Below, one piece after another: positions 55,476 through 64,000 of a stretch of DNA of 64,000 bases. Origin of the DNA: Anaerotignum sp. MB30-C6 (GTDB taxonomy: Bacteria; Bacillota; Clostridia; Lachnospirales; Anaerotignaceae); contig NZ_CP133078.1 of assembly GCF_030908465.1 (NCBI RefSeq), positions 2,356,001-2,420,000 on the forward strand. The letters run 5' to 3'. The notes under the pieces were generated by a model. The model had not been told where the DNA came from and searched no databases. It saw only the letters and a list, made by a program, of their open reading frames with translations. Within the stretch, counting starts at the first letter, position 1. Each line of letters opens with the position of its first letter. The position numbers were made by a program, and so were the translations under genes.

Positions 55476-56429
55476 TTACCACTTTAAAAGACAAGTCGCA
55501 CTTGCCAAACCGCCACCAAAAGCAGGTAGTAAAAGCAAGTCCCCCTTGTGTAACATCCCCTTTCGGTTCATTTCATCCAAAGCAATGGGAATGCTTGCAG
55601 AGGATGTATTTCCATAACGTTCAATATTTACATAGAACTTTTCTTGCGGCAACTTCAGCTTAACGCTGGCGAAATCTATGATTCGCTTGTTGGCCTGATG
55701 AGGAACTATGTATTGAATGTCCTCAAAACTTAGGCCCTGTCTTTCTAAAATCTTAGTCGTATCGTGACAAATTGCGTTAACGGCAAATTTAAACGTTTCC
55801 TGACCTGCCATGTGGATAAAAGGTTTTTTCTGCGTCCCTTCATAGAAAGGCGACTTGCCTATATCTTGGGGAATATCGATTACATCAGAACCCCCCCTTA
55901 CATCAAAAATAGAGTCGATGTAAGAATCTCCTTCACCCAAAACTACGGCTCCTGCGCCATCGGCAAAGATAACACAAGTCCCCCTGTCCTCCCAATCCAA
56001 AATTCTACTTAAACGCTCTGCCCCAACAATCAGAACTTTTTTCGCCTTGCCCCTTGCAAAGAAACCTGCGGCAGTCTCCAAAAGAAAAACAAAGGCAGCA
56101 CAAGCTGCACTTACATCCATAGTCATGCAAGAAACACCTAGACGATTTTGAATCATACAGGAAACTGAAGGAGATATAGACTCACCGCTAATGCTTGCAG
56201 CTAAAATTAAATCAATTTCTTCCGCCTTTACGCCACTGTTTTCCAGTGCCGCCAAAGCCGCCTTATACCCCATCTCATCTGTTGTTTCATTTATGCTGAA
56301 ATGTCTTTGTTTTACTCCAACCCTTTGCATTACCCATTCATCATTGGTATCAACAAATTTTGATATATCATCATTGGTAACAATATTAGGGGGAACATAC
56401 ATCCCCGTTCCAAGCACGCTAAAACTCAT
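55476..56429 (-). CDS. fabH: Beta-ketoacyl-ACP synthase III
   Basis: 317 aa. Active Cys110 (VSAACAAFV), His in VPHQANKRI and an Asn near GNTSSAS complete the FabH triad. It starts fatty-acid synthesis. First gene of the operon; CGGAGG upstream. No fabT-like regulator precedes it, unlike many Firmicutes. Confidence 0.97.
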   Translation of the reverse strand: MSFSVLGTGMYVPPNIVTNDDISKFVDTNDEWVMQRVGVKQRHFSINETTDEMGYKAALAALENSGVKAEEIDLILAASISGESISPSVSCMIQNRLGVSCMTMDVSAACAAFVFLLETAAGFFARGKAKKVLIVGAERLSRILDWEDRGTCVIFADGAGAVVLGEGDSYIDSIFDVRGGSDVIDIPQDIGKSPFYEGTQKKPFIHMAGQETFKFAVNAICHDTTKILERQGLSFEDIQYIVPHQANKRIIDFASVKLKLPQEKFYVNIERYGNTSSASIPIALDEMNRKGMLHKGDLLLLPAFGGGLASATCLLKW

Positions 56430-56539
56430 ATCTTATTCCTCCGAACTTCTCCGAACTGCTTCTTTTGTGTTATGCTAACTTAGTACCCAAAAAATGAAAA
56501 AGGTTACAGAAAATGAGAAAGTTTTTTGAAAAATCTATG

Positions 56540-56576
56540 AAAAAAAAGAAAAGACAAGCTAAAAAGCCCGTCTTTC
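56540..56576 (-). terminator. Terminator of the sigma/anti-sigma operon
   Basis: GACGGGC / GCTTGTC stem and a T run on the minus strand. Confidence 0.65.
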
Positions 56577-56636
56577 CAAGGTTTTCTTCATTTTATTAGA
56601 ATTCTCTAATTTTTGGTTTTTAATCACAAATTTTGT

Positions 56637-56945
56637 TTAATCTTCTCTTATTCTCATCAAAAGCATTATCAAAGCGCATAGTGAAGCACTCACGTAGGAT
56701 AACACAGCCACGAAAGTCCATAGCCTACGAACCCTCATTTGTTTTGCTAGATCACTATAATTTCCATTGGAACTAAAATTGAAGTTTTGCGTAGCAGGAT
56801 CTGAAACTCCATACTGTCTGTAATACTCCCGACAATGTTTACATTCTTTTAAATGGTCCCTCACAGCCGCCTCACTGGTTTTACTAGCCTCACCATCATG
56901 ATATAATGCCACAAGATCCATTACAATATCACAATTCAAACTCAT
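56637..56945 (-). CDS. Anti-sigma factor, zinc-finger (zf-HC2) membrane protein
   Basis: 102 aa. The ZAS-type motif H31-x3-C35-x2-C38 is followed by a single membrane helix (about 76-98) and a short outer tail. It would hold the ECF sigma factor inactive until a signal. It overlaps the sigma gene by 17 bp. Confidence 0.88.
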   Translation of the reverse strand: MSLNCDIVMDLVALYHDGEASKTSEAAVRDHLKECKHCREYYRQYGVSDPATQNFNFSSNGNYSDLAKQMRVRRLWTFVAVLSYVSASLCALIMLLMRIRED

Positions 56946-57456
56946 GCTTCAACACCTCCAAAAGCATTTTCTTTGCCCTAAAATAAATAACCTTGGCAGA
57001 ATTTTCGCTGATTTTCAAAACCAAGGCAATCTGAGCAAATGATAGTTCTGCATAAATTCGCAATAATACCACATCACGATATTTCTTCGGTATTCCCTCA
57101 ACAATCCCTCGCACCGCTTTCTCAACATCTTTTCTTCTCAAATGCTCTTCGGGGTCAATACATCCTGCGCAATATGTGTTAACCACCAATTCTAAGTTGG
57201 CGGAATCTAAATCCAATTTATTTTTTTTCAAATATTTAAAGTACACATGCTTTCCAATGGAAGCGATCCATGTGAATAGCTCGCAATCTCCACGAAATCT
57301 GTGAAAGGATGTGTAGGCTTGTAAAAACGTTTCCTGCGTCAGATCCTCTGCCAAATCCCCATCGGCACAAAGCCGATATAAAAAACAATATACTTTGTCA
57401 TAATACTCTGCATAAAGGGCTTCAAAGGACTTCTTCAATCCATCACCTTCTCTCAT
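56929..57456 (-). CDS. ECF-type RNA polymerase sigma factor
   Basis: 175 aa. Region 2 (LYAEYYDKVYCFLYRLCADGDLAEDLTQETFLQ), a linker, and region 4 with the helix-turn-helix LSFAQIALVLKISENSAKVIYFRAKKML. No region 1.1 or 3. The start is ATG 57456; a TTG at 57438 with GAAGGTG is an alternative. Paired with the zf-HC2 anti-sigma. Confidence 0.94.
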   Translation of the reverse strand: MREGDGLKKSFEALYAEYYDKVYCFLYRLCADGDLAEDLTQETFLQAYTSFHRFRGDCELFTWIASIGKHVYFKYLKKNKLDLDSANLELVVNTYCAGCIDPEEHLRRKDVEKAVRGIVEGIPKKYRDVVLLRIYAELSFAQIALVLKISENSAKVIYFRAKKMLLEVLKHEFEL

Positions 57457-57565
57457 TCGAATCCTATTTCACACTCATGATATCATAGCACCAACGAAAA
57501 ATCCACACCTTTGTGGGGAATGCTCGACTCTCCTTTTGGCCTTAAACCTACATTATTTTCAATAA

Positions 57566-58225
57566 TTATTGAATAATCTTTCTTTCAAAATCCTGTCCTT
57601 GGGCAAACTCCTTCAACAAAGACTCAGCTTCTTCTAATAACCCCATTAACGCTTCTTCTCCGTCAAAAACATAATAAACCATAAGAATTTCCTTGGTACT
57701 TTCCGTAATCATGGCTCTGGTGTTGTCGCTGGTTGGGTTACCAAAAGGCCCCAATTCATCAAATAAGGCTGGTAAAAATTCAATATTCAAAACATCCTTA
57801 CCAATCCCCTGATAAGCCGTGCCTTCAGGGGCACGGGCCCATCGAATATCTCCCTGAACTTGATCCAAGTCATATGTCCCCATGGAATACCCTGTTTTTA
57901 TAGAAAGATAGTTGTTGATATCCACCACATTATTGATATAATATAGCCCTCGTTCTTTCGCAATTCTACGGCACATTGCCTCCGATGAACAACGATAACG
58001 ATTGGCATCCTTACCCAAAGCTTTATACGCTTTTCTTGTAAATTGAATCTTCTCCCGCTTATTCGCCTGAGAAAGTTCAACTTCCGCTAATTCTGCAATT
58101 TTAGCATTTAATAACTCCAAAAAAGCGGCATCATCTTCCTTCACAACGACTTTGCACTGTAATACTCCCAAAACCGCATCAGGACAACGTTCCTTTAAGC
58201 TACTATCTATTGTAATATGTCTCAT
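57566..58225 (-). CDS. B3/4 domain protein (tRNA synthetase-like, stand-alone)
   Basis: 219 aa covering the B3/B4 editing domain found in the beta subunit of phenylalanyl-tRNA synthetase (KAYKALGKDANRYRCSSEAM, NVVDINNYLSIKTGYSMGTYDLD). Stand-alone versions may be tRNA-related trans-editors, but this is not proven. AAAGGAG precedes the ATG. Confidence 0.85.
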   Translation of the reverse strand: MRHITIDSSLKERCPDAVLGVLQCKVVVKEDDAAFLELLNAKIAELAEVELSQANKREKIQFTRKAYKALGKDANRYRCSSEAMCRRIAKERGLYYINNVVDINNYLSIKTGYSMGTYDLDQVQGDIRWARAPEGTAYQGIGKDVLNIEFLPALFDELGPFGNPTSDNTRAMITESTKEILMVYYVFDGEEALMGLLEEAESLLKEFAQGQDFERKIIQ

Positions 58226-58512
58226 AACTCTTCTCCTTTATCTTTTTTTCCTATATAACAGATTACGACAAAATAAATTCTTGTCAAGGATAACAGTCTA
58301 TTTCCTGAGGAAAACATGCATTCACTTCATTAAAAATAAAAAATTTCCAAATATAAATGCTCCTAAAGAGTGCTTGAGGAATCCCCGAAAAGTCCTCCAA
58401 GAAGTGGGGTGCTTTGTGGAAGTCTACTCACTTTTCTATTTTTTCTTTCTCCATGTATTTCCAAGTTGTAAAAATATATGCTATGATAAAAAGAAAAGGA
58501 GTGAACACCTTT

Positions 58513-59430
58513 ATGACTCTTATGCAGTTGGAATATATCATGGAAATCTATCAATGTGGTTCAATGAATAAAGCAGCACAAAACCTATTTGTTTCCCAAT
58601 CCGCTATTTCCACGGCAATAAAAGAGTTAGAAGAGGAGTTGGGCATTACCATTTTTGTTCGTAGTAACCGTGGTATCTCTCTAACGGAAGAAGGTCAAGA
58701 ATTTATCTCAAAAATCCATCCTCTCTTACAACAAGCCAAAGAAGTGGCGTTGTTTTATTCAAATAAAAACGAATATGATAACCCTCGCTTATCAATTTCA
58801 ACCCAACGTTATCCTTTTTGCGCCAAGGCATTTGTAGAATTTCTAAAACAACAAGATGACCCTTGTTTTCGATACGGATTCAAAGAGTGCCCCATGGGCA
58901 AAGTCATAGAGGAAGTACATACAGGAAAAAGTGATTTGGGGATTATTTTTCTTTCCGAGATTACAGAGGTATTTTTAAGCAAGCTGTTTCACTCAAAAAA
59001 TCTTGCTTTTCATGAAATGAAGCGGTTACGACCCCATGTATTTATGAATCAAGATCACCCTTTGGCGCAAAAAAAAGATATTTCCATAACCGAGCTAAGA
59101 AAATACCCATTTGTTATCTTTTCTAAAAAAGATGAAAATTCTTTGAATTTTTCTGAAGAAGCAGTGCTAAACCAAAATATTGATTATGACCAAATTATCT
59201 ATGTAAACGATAGGGCAACAGCCTATAATATCATTGCTCATACCACTGCCATCTCCACAGGAAGTGGCGTTTTACCCTATGGTTACTACGACCCTCGCAT
59301 TGCCGCCATTCCCATTGCAACCCCAGTCTGCGATATGCGTATTGGTTGGATTGCAAAAAAAGGAGAACCCCTCTCCCAAAAGGCAAAAGAATTCGTGGAG
59401 ATTTTAGAAACACAAATAAAAACATATTAA
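58513..59430 (+). CDS. LysR-family transcriptional regulator
   Basis: 305 aa. The winged helix-turn-helix (YIMEIYQCGSMNKAAQNLFVSQSAISTAIKELE) is followed by a two-lobe periplasmic-binding-like effector domain. The start is ATG 58513, 11 bases after AAAGGAG. It is convergent with the methionine gamma-lyase gene, so it may regulate other targets. Confidence 0.93.
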   Translation: MTLMQLEYIMEIYQCGSMNKAAQNLFVSQSAISTAIKELEEELGITIFVRSNRGISLTEEGQEFISKIHPLLQQAKEVALFYSNKNEYDNPRLSISTQRYPFCAKAFVEFLKQQDDPCFRYGFKECPMGKVIEEVHTGKSDLGIIFLSEITEVFLSKLFHSKNLAFHEMKRLRPHVFMNQDHPLAQKKDISITELRKYPFVIFSKKDENSLNFSEEAVLNQNIDYDQIIYVNDRATAYNIIAHTTAISTGSGVLPYGYYDPRIAAIPIATPVCDMRIGWIAKKGEPLSQKAKEFVEILETQIKTY

Positions 59431-59437
59431 ACACCAA

Positions 59438-59464
59438 AAGGTCGCCGTAAAATACAGCGACCTT
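59438..59464. terminator. Weak terminator between convergent genes
   Basis: AAGGTCGC / GCGACCTT stem, short T-rich tail. Confidence 0.55.
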
Positions 59465-59548
59465 CTGTTATGAGAGCAGCAAGAAAAGAATATTCCTTGT
59501 TTCAAAGCAAGAAAAAATGTTTTAATTTAGAAAATCTCTTTGAATACT

Positions 59549-60742
59549 TTAAATTTGTTCAAACCCCATTTTTAAATCACTAATAATATCTTCTACATTT
59601 TCCAAACCAACAGACAAACGAATCAAACTAGGGGAAATACCCGCCCCTTCCAGTTCACTTTCGGAATAAGTGGAATGGGTCATAGACGCAGGATGTTCAA
59701 TTAAGGTTTCTGCATCCCCTAAGGAAACCGCAACCGTTGCTAAGGATAAGCTGTTGACAAACTTCATACCCGCTTCCTTGCCACCTTTTACTTCAAAGGA
59801 AATCATTGCACCATAATCATCCATTTGTTTTTTCGCAATTTCATGGCCAGTGTGACTCTTAAGTCCAGGATAGTAAACCTTTTCCACCTTATTATTGCCT
59901 GCCAAGAATTCTGCAACAATCTTAGCGTTTGCACAGTGTCTTTGCATTCGAATTTCCAAAGTTTTTAATCCCCGTAGAATTAAGAAGGATTCAAAAGGTC
60001 CAATTGTCGCACCCGTCATATCTTTGATGCCAAACAGTTTGACCTGCTGAATAAAATCAGCTTTTCCTACAACAAATCCGGCAATTACATCACCATGACC
60101 ATTCATATACTTTGTTGCAGAGTGAACTACTACGTCTGCCCCTAATTCCAGAGGTCTTTGCAGGTAGGGAGAAGCGAAAGTATTATCACAAACAACTTTA
60201 ATCTCAGGGTTATAGCCATGAACAATTTTTGAAATCTCTGCAATATCGGCAATTTTTAAGTTGGGATTTGCAGGAGTTTCCAAATAAACACAAACGGTAT
60301 CTTCTTTTAAATTGGCTTTCACTGCCTCTAAGTCTGATGTATCAATAAAGGACACCTCAACACCATACCGCCGAAAACCATGATTCAATAAGGCAAACGT
60401 ACAGCCGTATAACGTTTCGTCGGCCAAAATATGCTTTCCTGCAGCAGCGATACTCCATAAACAAGAAGAAATGGCACCCATGCCACTGGAAGTAGCGGCA
60501 CAAGCCTCTCCATTTTCTAAGGCTGCAACCTTACCTTCTAAAACAGTAGTGGTTGGGTTTCCCAATCGGGTATAAATATATCCTTCTTCTTGCCCTGCAA
60601 ACCGACGTCCTCCCTGCTCACAGTTTTCAAAAAAGAATGTGGATGTCTGATAGATGGGCATGGTTAAAGCACCATATTGCTTATCTTTTACATTTCCCGC
60701 ATGAATTGCTTTGGTTCCAAAACCACCGTTTGCATGAGCCAT
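59549..60742 (-). CDS. megL: Methionine gamma-lyase (PLP-dependent)
   Basis: 397 aa of the Cys/Met metabolism class. PLP Lys211 in SATKYMNGH, Tyr112 and the diagnostic Cys114 in LYGCTF (position of Cys116 of the Pseudomonas enzyme), Asp186, and SSGMGA near 85-90. It splits methionine to methanethiol, ammonia and 2-oxobutyrate, feeding propionate-type fermentation. ATG 60742 with AAGGAG upstream. Cystathionine gamma-synthase or lyase is a weaker alternative. Confidence 0.9.
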   Translation of the reverse strand: MAHANGGFGTKAIHAGNVKDKQYGALTMPIYQTSTFFFENCEQGGRRFAGQEEGYIYTRLGNPTTTVLEGKVAALENGEACAATSSGMGAISSCLWSIAAAGKHILADETLYGCTFALLNHGFRRYGVEVSFIDTSDLEAVKANLKEDTVCVYLETPANPNLKIADIAEISKIVHGYNPEIKVVCDNTFASPYLQRPLELGADVVVHSATKYMNGHGDVIAGFVVGKADFIQQVKLFGIKDMTGATIGPFESFLILRGLKTLEIRMQRHCANAKIVAEFLAGNNKVEKVYYPGLKSHTGHEIAKKQMDDYGAMISFEVKGGKEAGMKFVNSLSLATVAVSLGDAETLIEHPASMTHSTYSESELEGAGISPSLIRLSVGLENVEDIISDLKMGFEQI

Positions 60743-60792
60743 ATATAACACTCCTTCTCAACTAAAGTCCAATTTCCCATTTAATGGTATCT

Positions 60793-60820
60793 ATAGTGTA
60801 CCACACAAAAATAGTGTACC
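60793..60820. promoter_or_regulatory. Paired direct repeat upstream of megL
   Basis: ATAGTGTACC at 60793-60802 and again at 60811-60820, 18 bp apart. It lies in the divergent region ahead of megL and is a candidate regulator site. Confidence 0.4.
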
Positions 60821-60949
60821 GTTATTATGCCTTTTTTATACTCGGCTATCTATAAAACAGATAACTGGCCATTCATATCAAATCCCCTTGAAATTCAACA
60901 AAAAAACAGGTATCATAAACCTTGATAAACAGAAAAAGGAGAGAGTACC

Positions 60950-61357
60950 ATGGAGCAAAAAACACTGATTATTTCTTGCGTTGAATACTACAGCTTTTTA
61001 AAAAATATTCCTGGTAATAAAGTATTTCAAGCCTTCCAACAAGCTTCCATTTTAACCATGATTCAAGAAAGCCACACCAATTTCCCCGAAATGGACTTAG
61101 GCTTTTATGTTGGTATGATCGATGGGATGATTGCACTGGAAAGTGACGCAGACGAAAATGACTATGCGCACTACGAAGAACGTACTTCTTTAATTTCACA
61201 GGTTGTATCCATGCTGGAGCAAAAATATCAGTTGGATATCTTGGGCGCTTGCAGTATGTACTATAAGTCCCACACTGCGGAAATGGTATCGGAAGATCGT
61301 AACGGCTTTTATCAAAAAACGGCGACAGAAATTTGCGCCATGGTGGAAGAAGAATAA
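60950..61357 (+). CDS. Hypothetical protein
   Basis: 135 aa, soluble, mostly helical, acidic, with scattered Met/Tyr. It shows no recognised motif or membrane segment. AAGGAGAG precedes the ATG with good spacing, and a terminator follows, so it is a real gene. Divergent from megL. Confidence 0.75.
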   Translation: MEQKTLIISCVEYYSFLKNIPGNKVFQAFQQASILTMIQESHTNFPEMDLGFYVGMIDGMIALESDADENDYAHYEERTSLISQVVSMLEQKYQLDILGACSMYYKSHTAEMVSEDRNGFYQKTATEICAMVEEE

Positions 61358-61386
61358 TTTTATACGTCTCATTCATTTATGAAAAT

Positions 61387-61432
61387 AAAACACCCCATTA
61401 CTCTAATGAACTAGAGAAACAGGGTGTTTTTA
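61387..61432. terminator. Bidirectional terminator
   Basis: AAAACACCC / GGGTGTTTT with inner CTCTA / TAGAG pairing and T runs on both sides. Confidence 0.8.
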
Positions 61433-61529
61433 ATTTCAGTATTTTTTCAAACAGGATACCAGCCTTACTCAGTCTTTTCTATTTATATATACTCCCCACT
61501 GATTACTACTTAGGCATAGGTATTCCAAG

Positions 61530-62171
61530 TTATATAATGGCAATTGCACGAATGGGTGCCCCGTCTGAACTATCGAACTTCAAAGGAAGTGCAACAAATA
61601 AAAAGTCCCCTTGCTCGATTAAGTCCAAGTTGCACAGGTTTTCTATGATAACCATATTTTCATTTGCCAACATGAGGTGATGTAAAGTAAGGTCTACATC
61701 AGAAATAGGATCCAGCCCTATATTATCCAAACCAATGCCCTTTTTATTGTGCTCCACAAGGTACTGGGCAACCTCTTTGGAAATAACGGGATACTCTCCA
61801 AAATATTCCTCCTGCCCCCAATACTTCTCCCAACCTGTTTGGAATATGATGAATTCAGCCTGCTCTATCCGTTCTTTGTTTCTCTCAATATAGGAAATAT
61901 CAATGATTCCCCCCGCCTGTAAATCTCTTGCATCAATAATACAGCCTTTTCCCACAAAGCCTGAAATATCCTTTTTATCCAAAGAAATACCTTCAGGATA
62001 AATATGGTGTGGTGCATCCATATGGGTACCTGTATGGGAGTACATATGCAGTAATGTTTCCTTAAATCCACTATCCTCATACGTATTGGCGATGGTTAAG
62101 CTTGGCCCTTCCGTTCCCGGATAAACAGGAATTGTATTAGAAATTGTGCGTGTCAAATCAACTACTCTCAT
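61530..62171 (-). CDS. Cyclase-family hydrolase (kynurenine formamidase-like)
   Basis: 213 aa. The metal motif HTGTHMDAPHH (H46, H50, D52, H56) and a later Asp/His pair mark the cyclase/arylformamidase superfamily, which opens amides or lactones. No kynurenine genes are near, so the substrate is uncertain. ATG 62171. Confidence 0.88.
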   Translation of the reverse strand: MRVVDLTRTISNTIPVYPGTEGPSLTIANTYEDSGFKETLLHMYSHTGTHMDAPHHIYPEGISLDKKDISGFVGKGCIIDARDLQAGGIIDISYIERNKERIEQAEFIIFQTGWEKYWGQEEYFGEYPVISKEVAQYLVEHNKKGIGLDNIGLDPISDVDLTLHHLMLANENMVIIENLCNLDLIEQGDFLFVALPLKFDSSDGAPIRAIAII

Positions 62172-62324
62172 GGTTTCAATCCTTTCATTTTTGCATATAA
62201 ATCAAAATTAAATATAATTATTGTATCATAATTTTCCAGTTTCAAAAAGATATACCTCCAAAAGATTTGTTTTCTTAGTAACACAATTAAATTATGTCAT
62301 CCTAAAAAAATTGGATACATATCT

Positions 62325-62353
62325 TTGATTGGGCTAATGGATAATTGTATGTT
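62325..62353 (+). promoter_or_regulatory. Possible promoter of the SLH-protein gene
   Basis: TTGATT, 17 bp, TATGTT. Moderate match only; the leader would be about 105 bases. Confidence 0.4.
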
Positions 62354-62466
62354 AAATACTTTGGTAAGGAAGCACCACATACAAAAAGTTGGAACTTTAT
62401 CCCCTGACAAACGTCATATAACCGTAACACAAAAACTTGTCAGTTTAGAGAAGAAGGAGCGTAAAT

Positions 62467-63576
62467 ATGAATAAGAAGTTGACAGTATTATTTTTGAGTG
62501 TGGCATTGGCCTGCACAATCAGTGTTCCTGCAATGGCCTCTATGCCTGCAAATCTGCAGCTACCCATCGCAACATCCAAGGAAGAGCCACTCCCCCTTCC
62601 CAGCAGCGTTTTATATTATGGAAAAATCCATAAAATTATAGCCAATGACTCTGGTCAAATCACGAAACTTCATTTAAACTCAGAGCGTTATGGAGAATAT
62701 GTGATGAATATCACCTCTGAAACCATTTGGGTTGACAGTGGCAACCACAGAGCCAGCGACCCATCTGACCTGCAGGTAGGTGAAGGAATTTATGTGTTCT
62801 ATAGCCCTAGGGCAACCTCGTCTTTCCCTCCTCAATCCGCCGCCCTAGTGGTTGTAAGAAATATTCCTCAGGATGTTGCAGGTGCCCAGTATCATATTGT
62901 AGAAGCCGTCACCAAAGGCGAGGATGAAAGCCTAAAAATCACTACCAACAACGGTGGCTTGATCATTTTAGCAGACAAGGAAACCAATGTCTCGCCCTAC
63001 CTTACTAAAAATATTTTAACGGCAGATGATATCCAAGTTGGGGATGGCATTATGGCTTGGTATGGTTTTTATGCCACAATCTATCCGGCACAGACCCATG
63101 CCAGCCACATTATGTTGCTGCCCCAGAAAGACCCTGATCATACAAAAATTCTGACACGCTCCGCATTGGTTGCTTTGTTGTACGATATGGCGGGCAAACC
63201 CGATGTAAATGATTCTTTGGACTTTACAGATGTGAACGATAGGGATGCCAATGCCCATGCAATTCGCTGGGCAACCAGCGAACATCTTGTGAGCGGCTAT
63301 GTTAATGGCTCCTTCGGCGTGGATGATACAGTAACTCGAGAGCAGTTACTAACCATATTATGGCGATATGCTGGAAGACCAGTGCTTATGGACTATGAGG
63401 GTCTAACCCAATATAGCGATGCAAAAGATATATCCCCCTATGCCCGCCACGCCATGGCCTGGGCCCACCAGATGGGCATTGTCTCTGTTGAAAACACCAC
63501 CTTTCTTGCTCCCAAGGGTTCTGTAACAAAGGGCAAAGCAGTAACTATATTAGACTCCTTCTTTATTCAGGGTTAA
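62467..63576 (+). CDS. Secreted S-layer-homology (SLH) domain protein
   Basis: 369 aa. A signal peptide (about 1-24, AMASMP), a beta-rich middle with two related segments (about 48-130 and 140-220), then SLH-type repeats at 228-369 (RSALVALLYDMAGKPDV, AIRWATSEHLVSGYVNGSF, TREQLLTILWRYAG, AMAWAHQMGIV). These repeats bind wall polysaccharide, so the protein is likely anchored at the cell surface. AGAAGGAG precedes the ATG. Confidence 0.9.
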   Translation: MNKKLTVLFLSVALACTISVPAMASMPANLQLPIATSKEEPLPLPSSVLYYGKIHKIIANDSGQITKLHLNSERYGEYVMNITSETIWVDSGNHRASDPSDLQVGEGIYVFYSPRATSSFPPQSAALVVVRNIPQDVAGAQYHIVEAVTKGEDESLKITTNNGGLIILADKETNVSPYLTKNILTADDIQVGDGIMAWYGFYATIYPAQTHASHIMLLPQKDPDHTKILTRSALVALLYDMAGKPDVNDSLDFTDVNDRDANAHAIRWATSEHLVSGYVNGSFGVDDTVTREQLLTILWRYAGRPVLMDYEGLTQYSDAKDISPYARHAMAWAHQMGIVSVENTTFLAPKGSVTKGKAVTILDSFFIQG

Positions 63577-63617
63577 TGGGAAAAACTCCAGTATGCTTTA
63601 GAGTTTACGCAATAAAA

Positions 63618-63662
63618 TAAAAGACCATGTATGGGGCAAAACTCCATACATGGTCTTTTATA
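63618..63662. terminator. Bidirectional terminator
   Basis: A 15-bp AAAGACCATGTATGG / CCATACATGGTCTTT stem with flanking A/T runs. Confidence 0.85.
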
Positions 63663-63867
63663 ATAAGTTTTTATGAAAATTTATGCAAGGCAGAATATAA
63701 TCATTTCCTCCGCTCAGATAAATCAAACCACCCAGTCTCTACTTTAAGATCTAAAGCTTTAAAAACAGTTCGATACGCCAGATCAAGCACCACCGTTATA
63801 AATTACTACTCCCCATAGGACGACTATATAACTCATTCTGTTTTAACAGGCTTAATGAGAAAAAAAG

Positions 63868-64000
63868 CTACTTATTCTTCGTGCTACACAGGTACAAGGC
63901 AGTGCTGTTGAGTACCACAGTTACCATAATAAGAATAACCGACACTACTGTGATTGCCCCAATCGTATCCATAATAGCAGAGAAATCACCAGTATTCACA
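63868..64000 (-). CDS. C-terminal end of a hydrophobic membrane protein (cut by window edge)
   Basis: The minus-strand frame is open from the window edge to TAG at 63868-63870. It encodes one long hydrophobic helix (ITVVSVILIMVTVVLN) and a short Lys-rich end. Probably the last membrane segment of a larger protein; too short to name. Confidence 0.45.
   Translation of the reverse strand, partial: VNTGDFSAIMDTIGAITVVSVILIMVTVVLNSTALYLCSTKNK

Noticed and set aside
1..64000. CRISPR arrays, tRNA/rRNA genes, intact insertion sequences
   Set aside because: No regularly spaced repeats, no tRNA-like T-arm motif with acceptor pairing, and no transposase frames were found on reading both strands.

Overview
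The window looks like chromosome from a low-GC, spore-lineage anaerobic Clostridia (Firmicutes). The closest match I can suggest is the Anaerotignum / Clostridium propionicum group. The reasons are a germination protease gene (gpr), a T-box-controlled ileS, a fabK-type fatty-acid operon with fused accD-accA, AddB, FeoAB, and above all a protein that closely resembles the beta-alanyl-CoA:ammonia lyase described from C. propionicum. All names come from reading the sequence; no database search was possible. I saw no tRNA, rRNA, CRISPR array or intact insertion sequence.

Layout. 1-9 kb: the 3' end of addB, then ruvAB with a small downstream gene, a frameshifted peptide-deformylase-like gene, dCMP deaminase, an acyl-CoA:acetate-type CoA-transferase, a small P-loop protein, a GNAT acetyltransferase and ROK glucokinase. 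9-18 kb: feoAB, a secreted trypsin-like protease, a small membrane-protein gene with an unclear start, the run 16.4-13.4 kb (hypothetical, lipoprotein, OGG-type glycosylase, YbaK deacylase), gpr, and divergent rpsT with a long leader. 18-26 kb: a cysteine-rich C_GCAxxG_C_C protein, pdp-deoB for nucleoside salvage, a TfoX-C protein, a frameshifted guanine deaminase, a decayed phosphinothricin-type acetyltransferase, and pncB. 26-32 kb: an isoleucine T-box plus ileS, and a CcdA-TlpA fusion.

32-44 kb is the most distinctive segment. A PAS/AAA+ sigma-54 activator sits beside a GG-N10-GC promoter that drives an M20 N-carbamoyl-amino-acid (ureido acid) hydrolase and two small polytopic membrane proteins (one DUF5058-like). 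These are followed by a DUF2812 protein, an APC amino-acid permease, a MerR regulator, a type III CoA-transferase and the beta-alanyl-CoA:ammonia lyase. A coherent reading is a ureido-acid / beta-alanine fermentation island: import, decarbamoylation to an amino acid, activation to the CoA ester, and deamination to acryloyl-CoA. This is inference from neighbourhood and family membership.

44-64 kb: a lipoprotein and endonuclease III, a Fur-family regulator, an orphan phi-LC3-type phage holin, the ten-gene fatty-acid synthesis operon (fabH-acpP-fabK-fabD-fabG-fabF-accB-fabZ-accC-accDA), an ECF sigma/anti-sigma pair, a B3/4-domain protein, a LysR regulator, a methionine gamma-lyase, a hypothetical protein, a cyclase-family hydrolase, an SLH-domain protein, and the tail of a membrane protein running off the right edge. 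Three broken genes (deformylase-like, guanine deaminase, acetyltransferase) point to either local decay or assembly indels.
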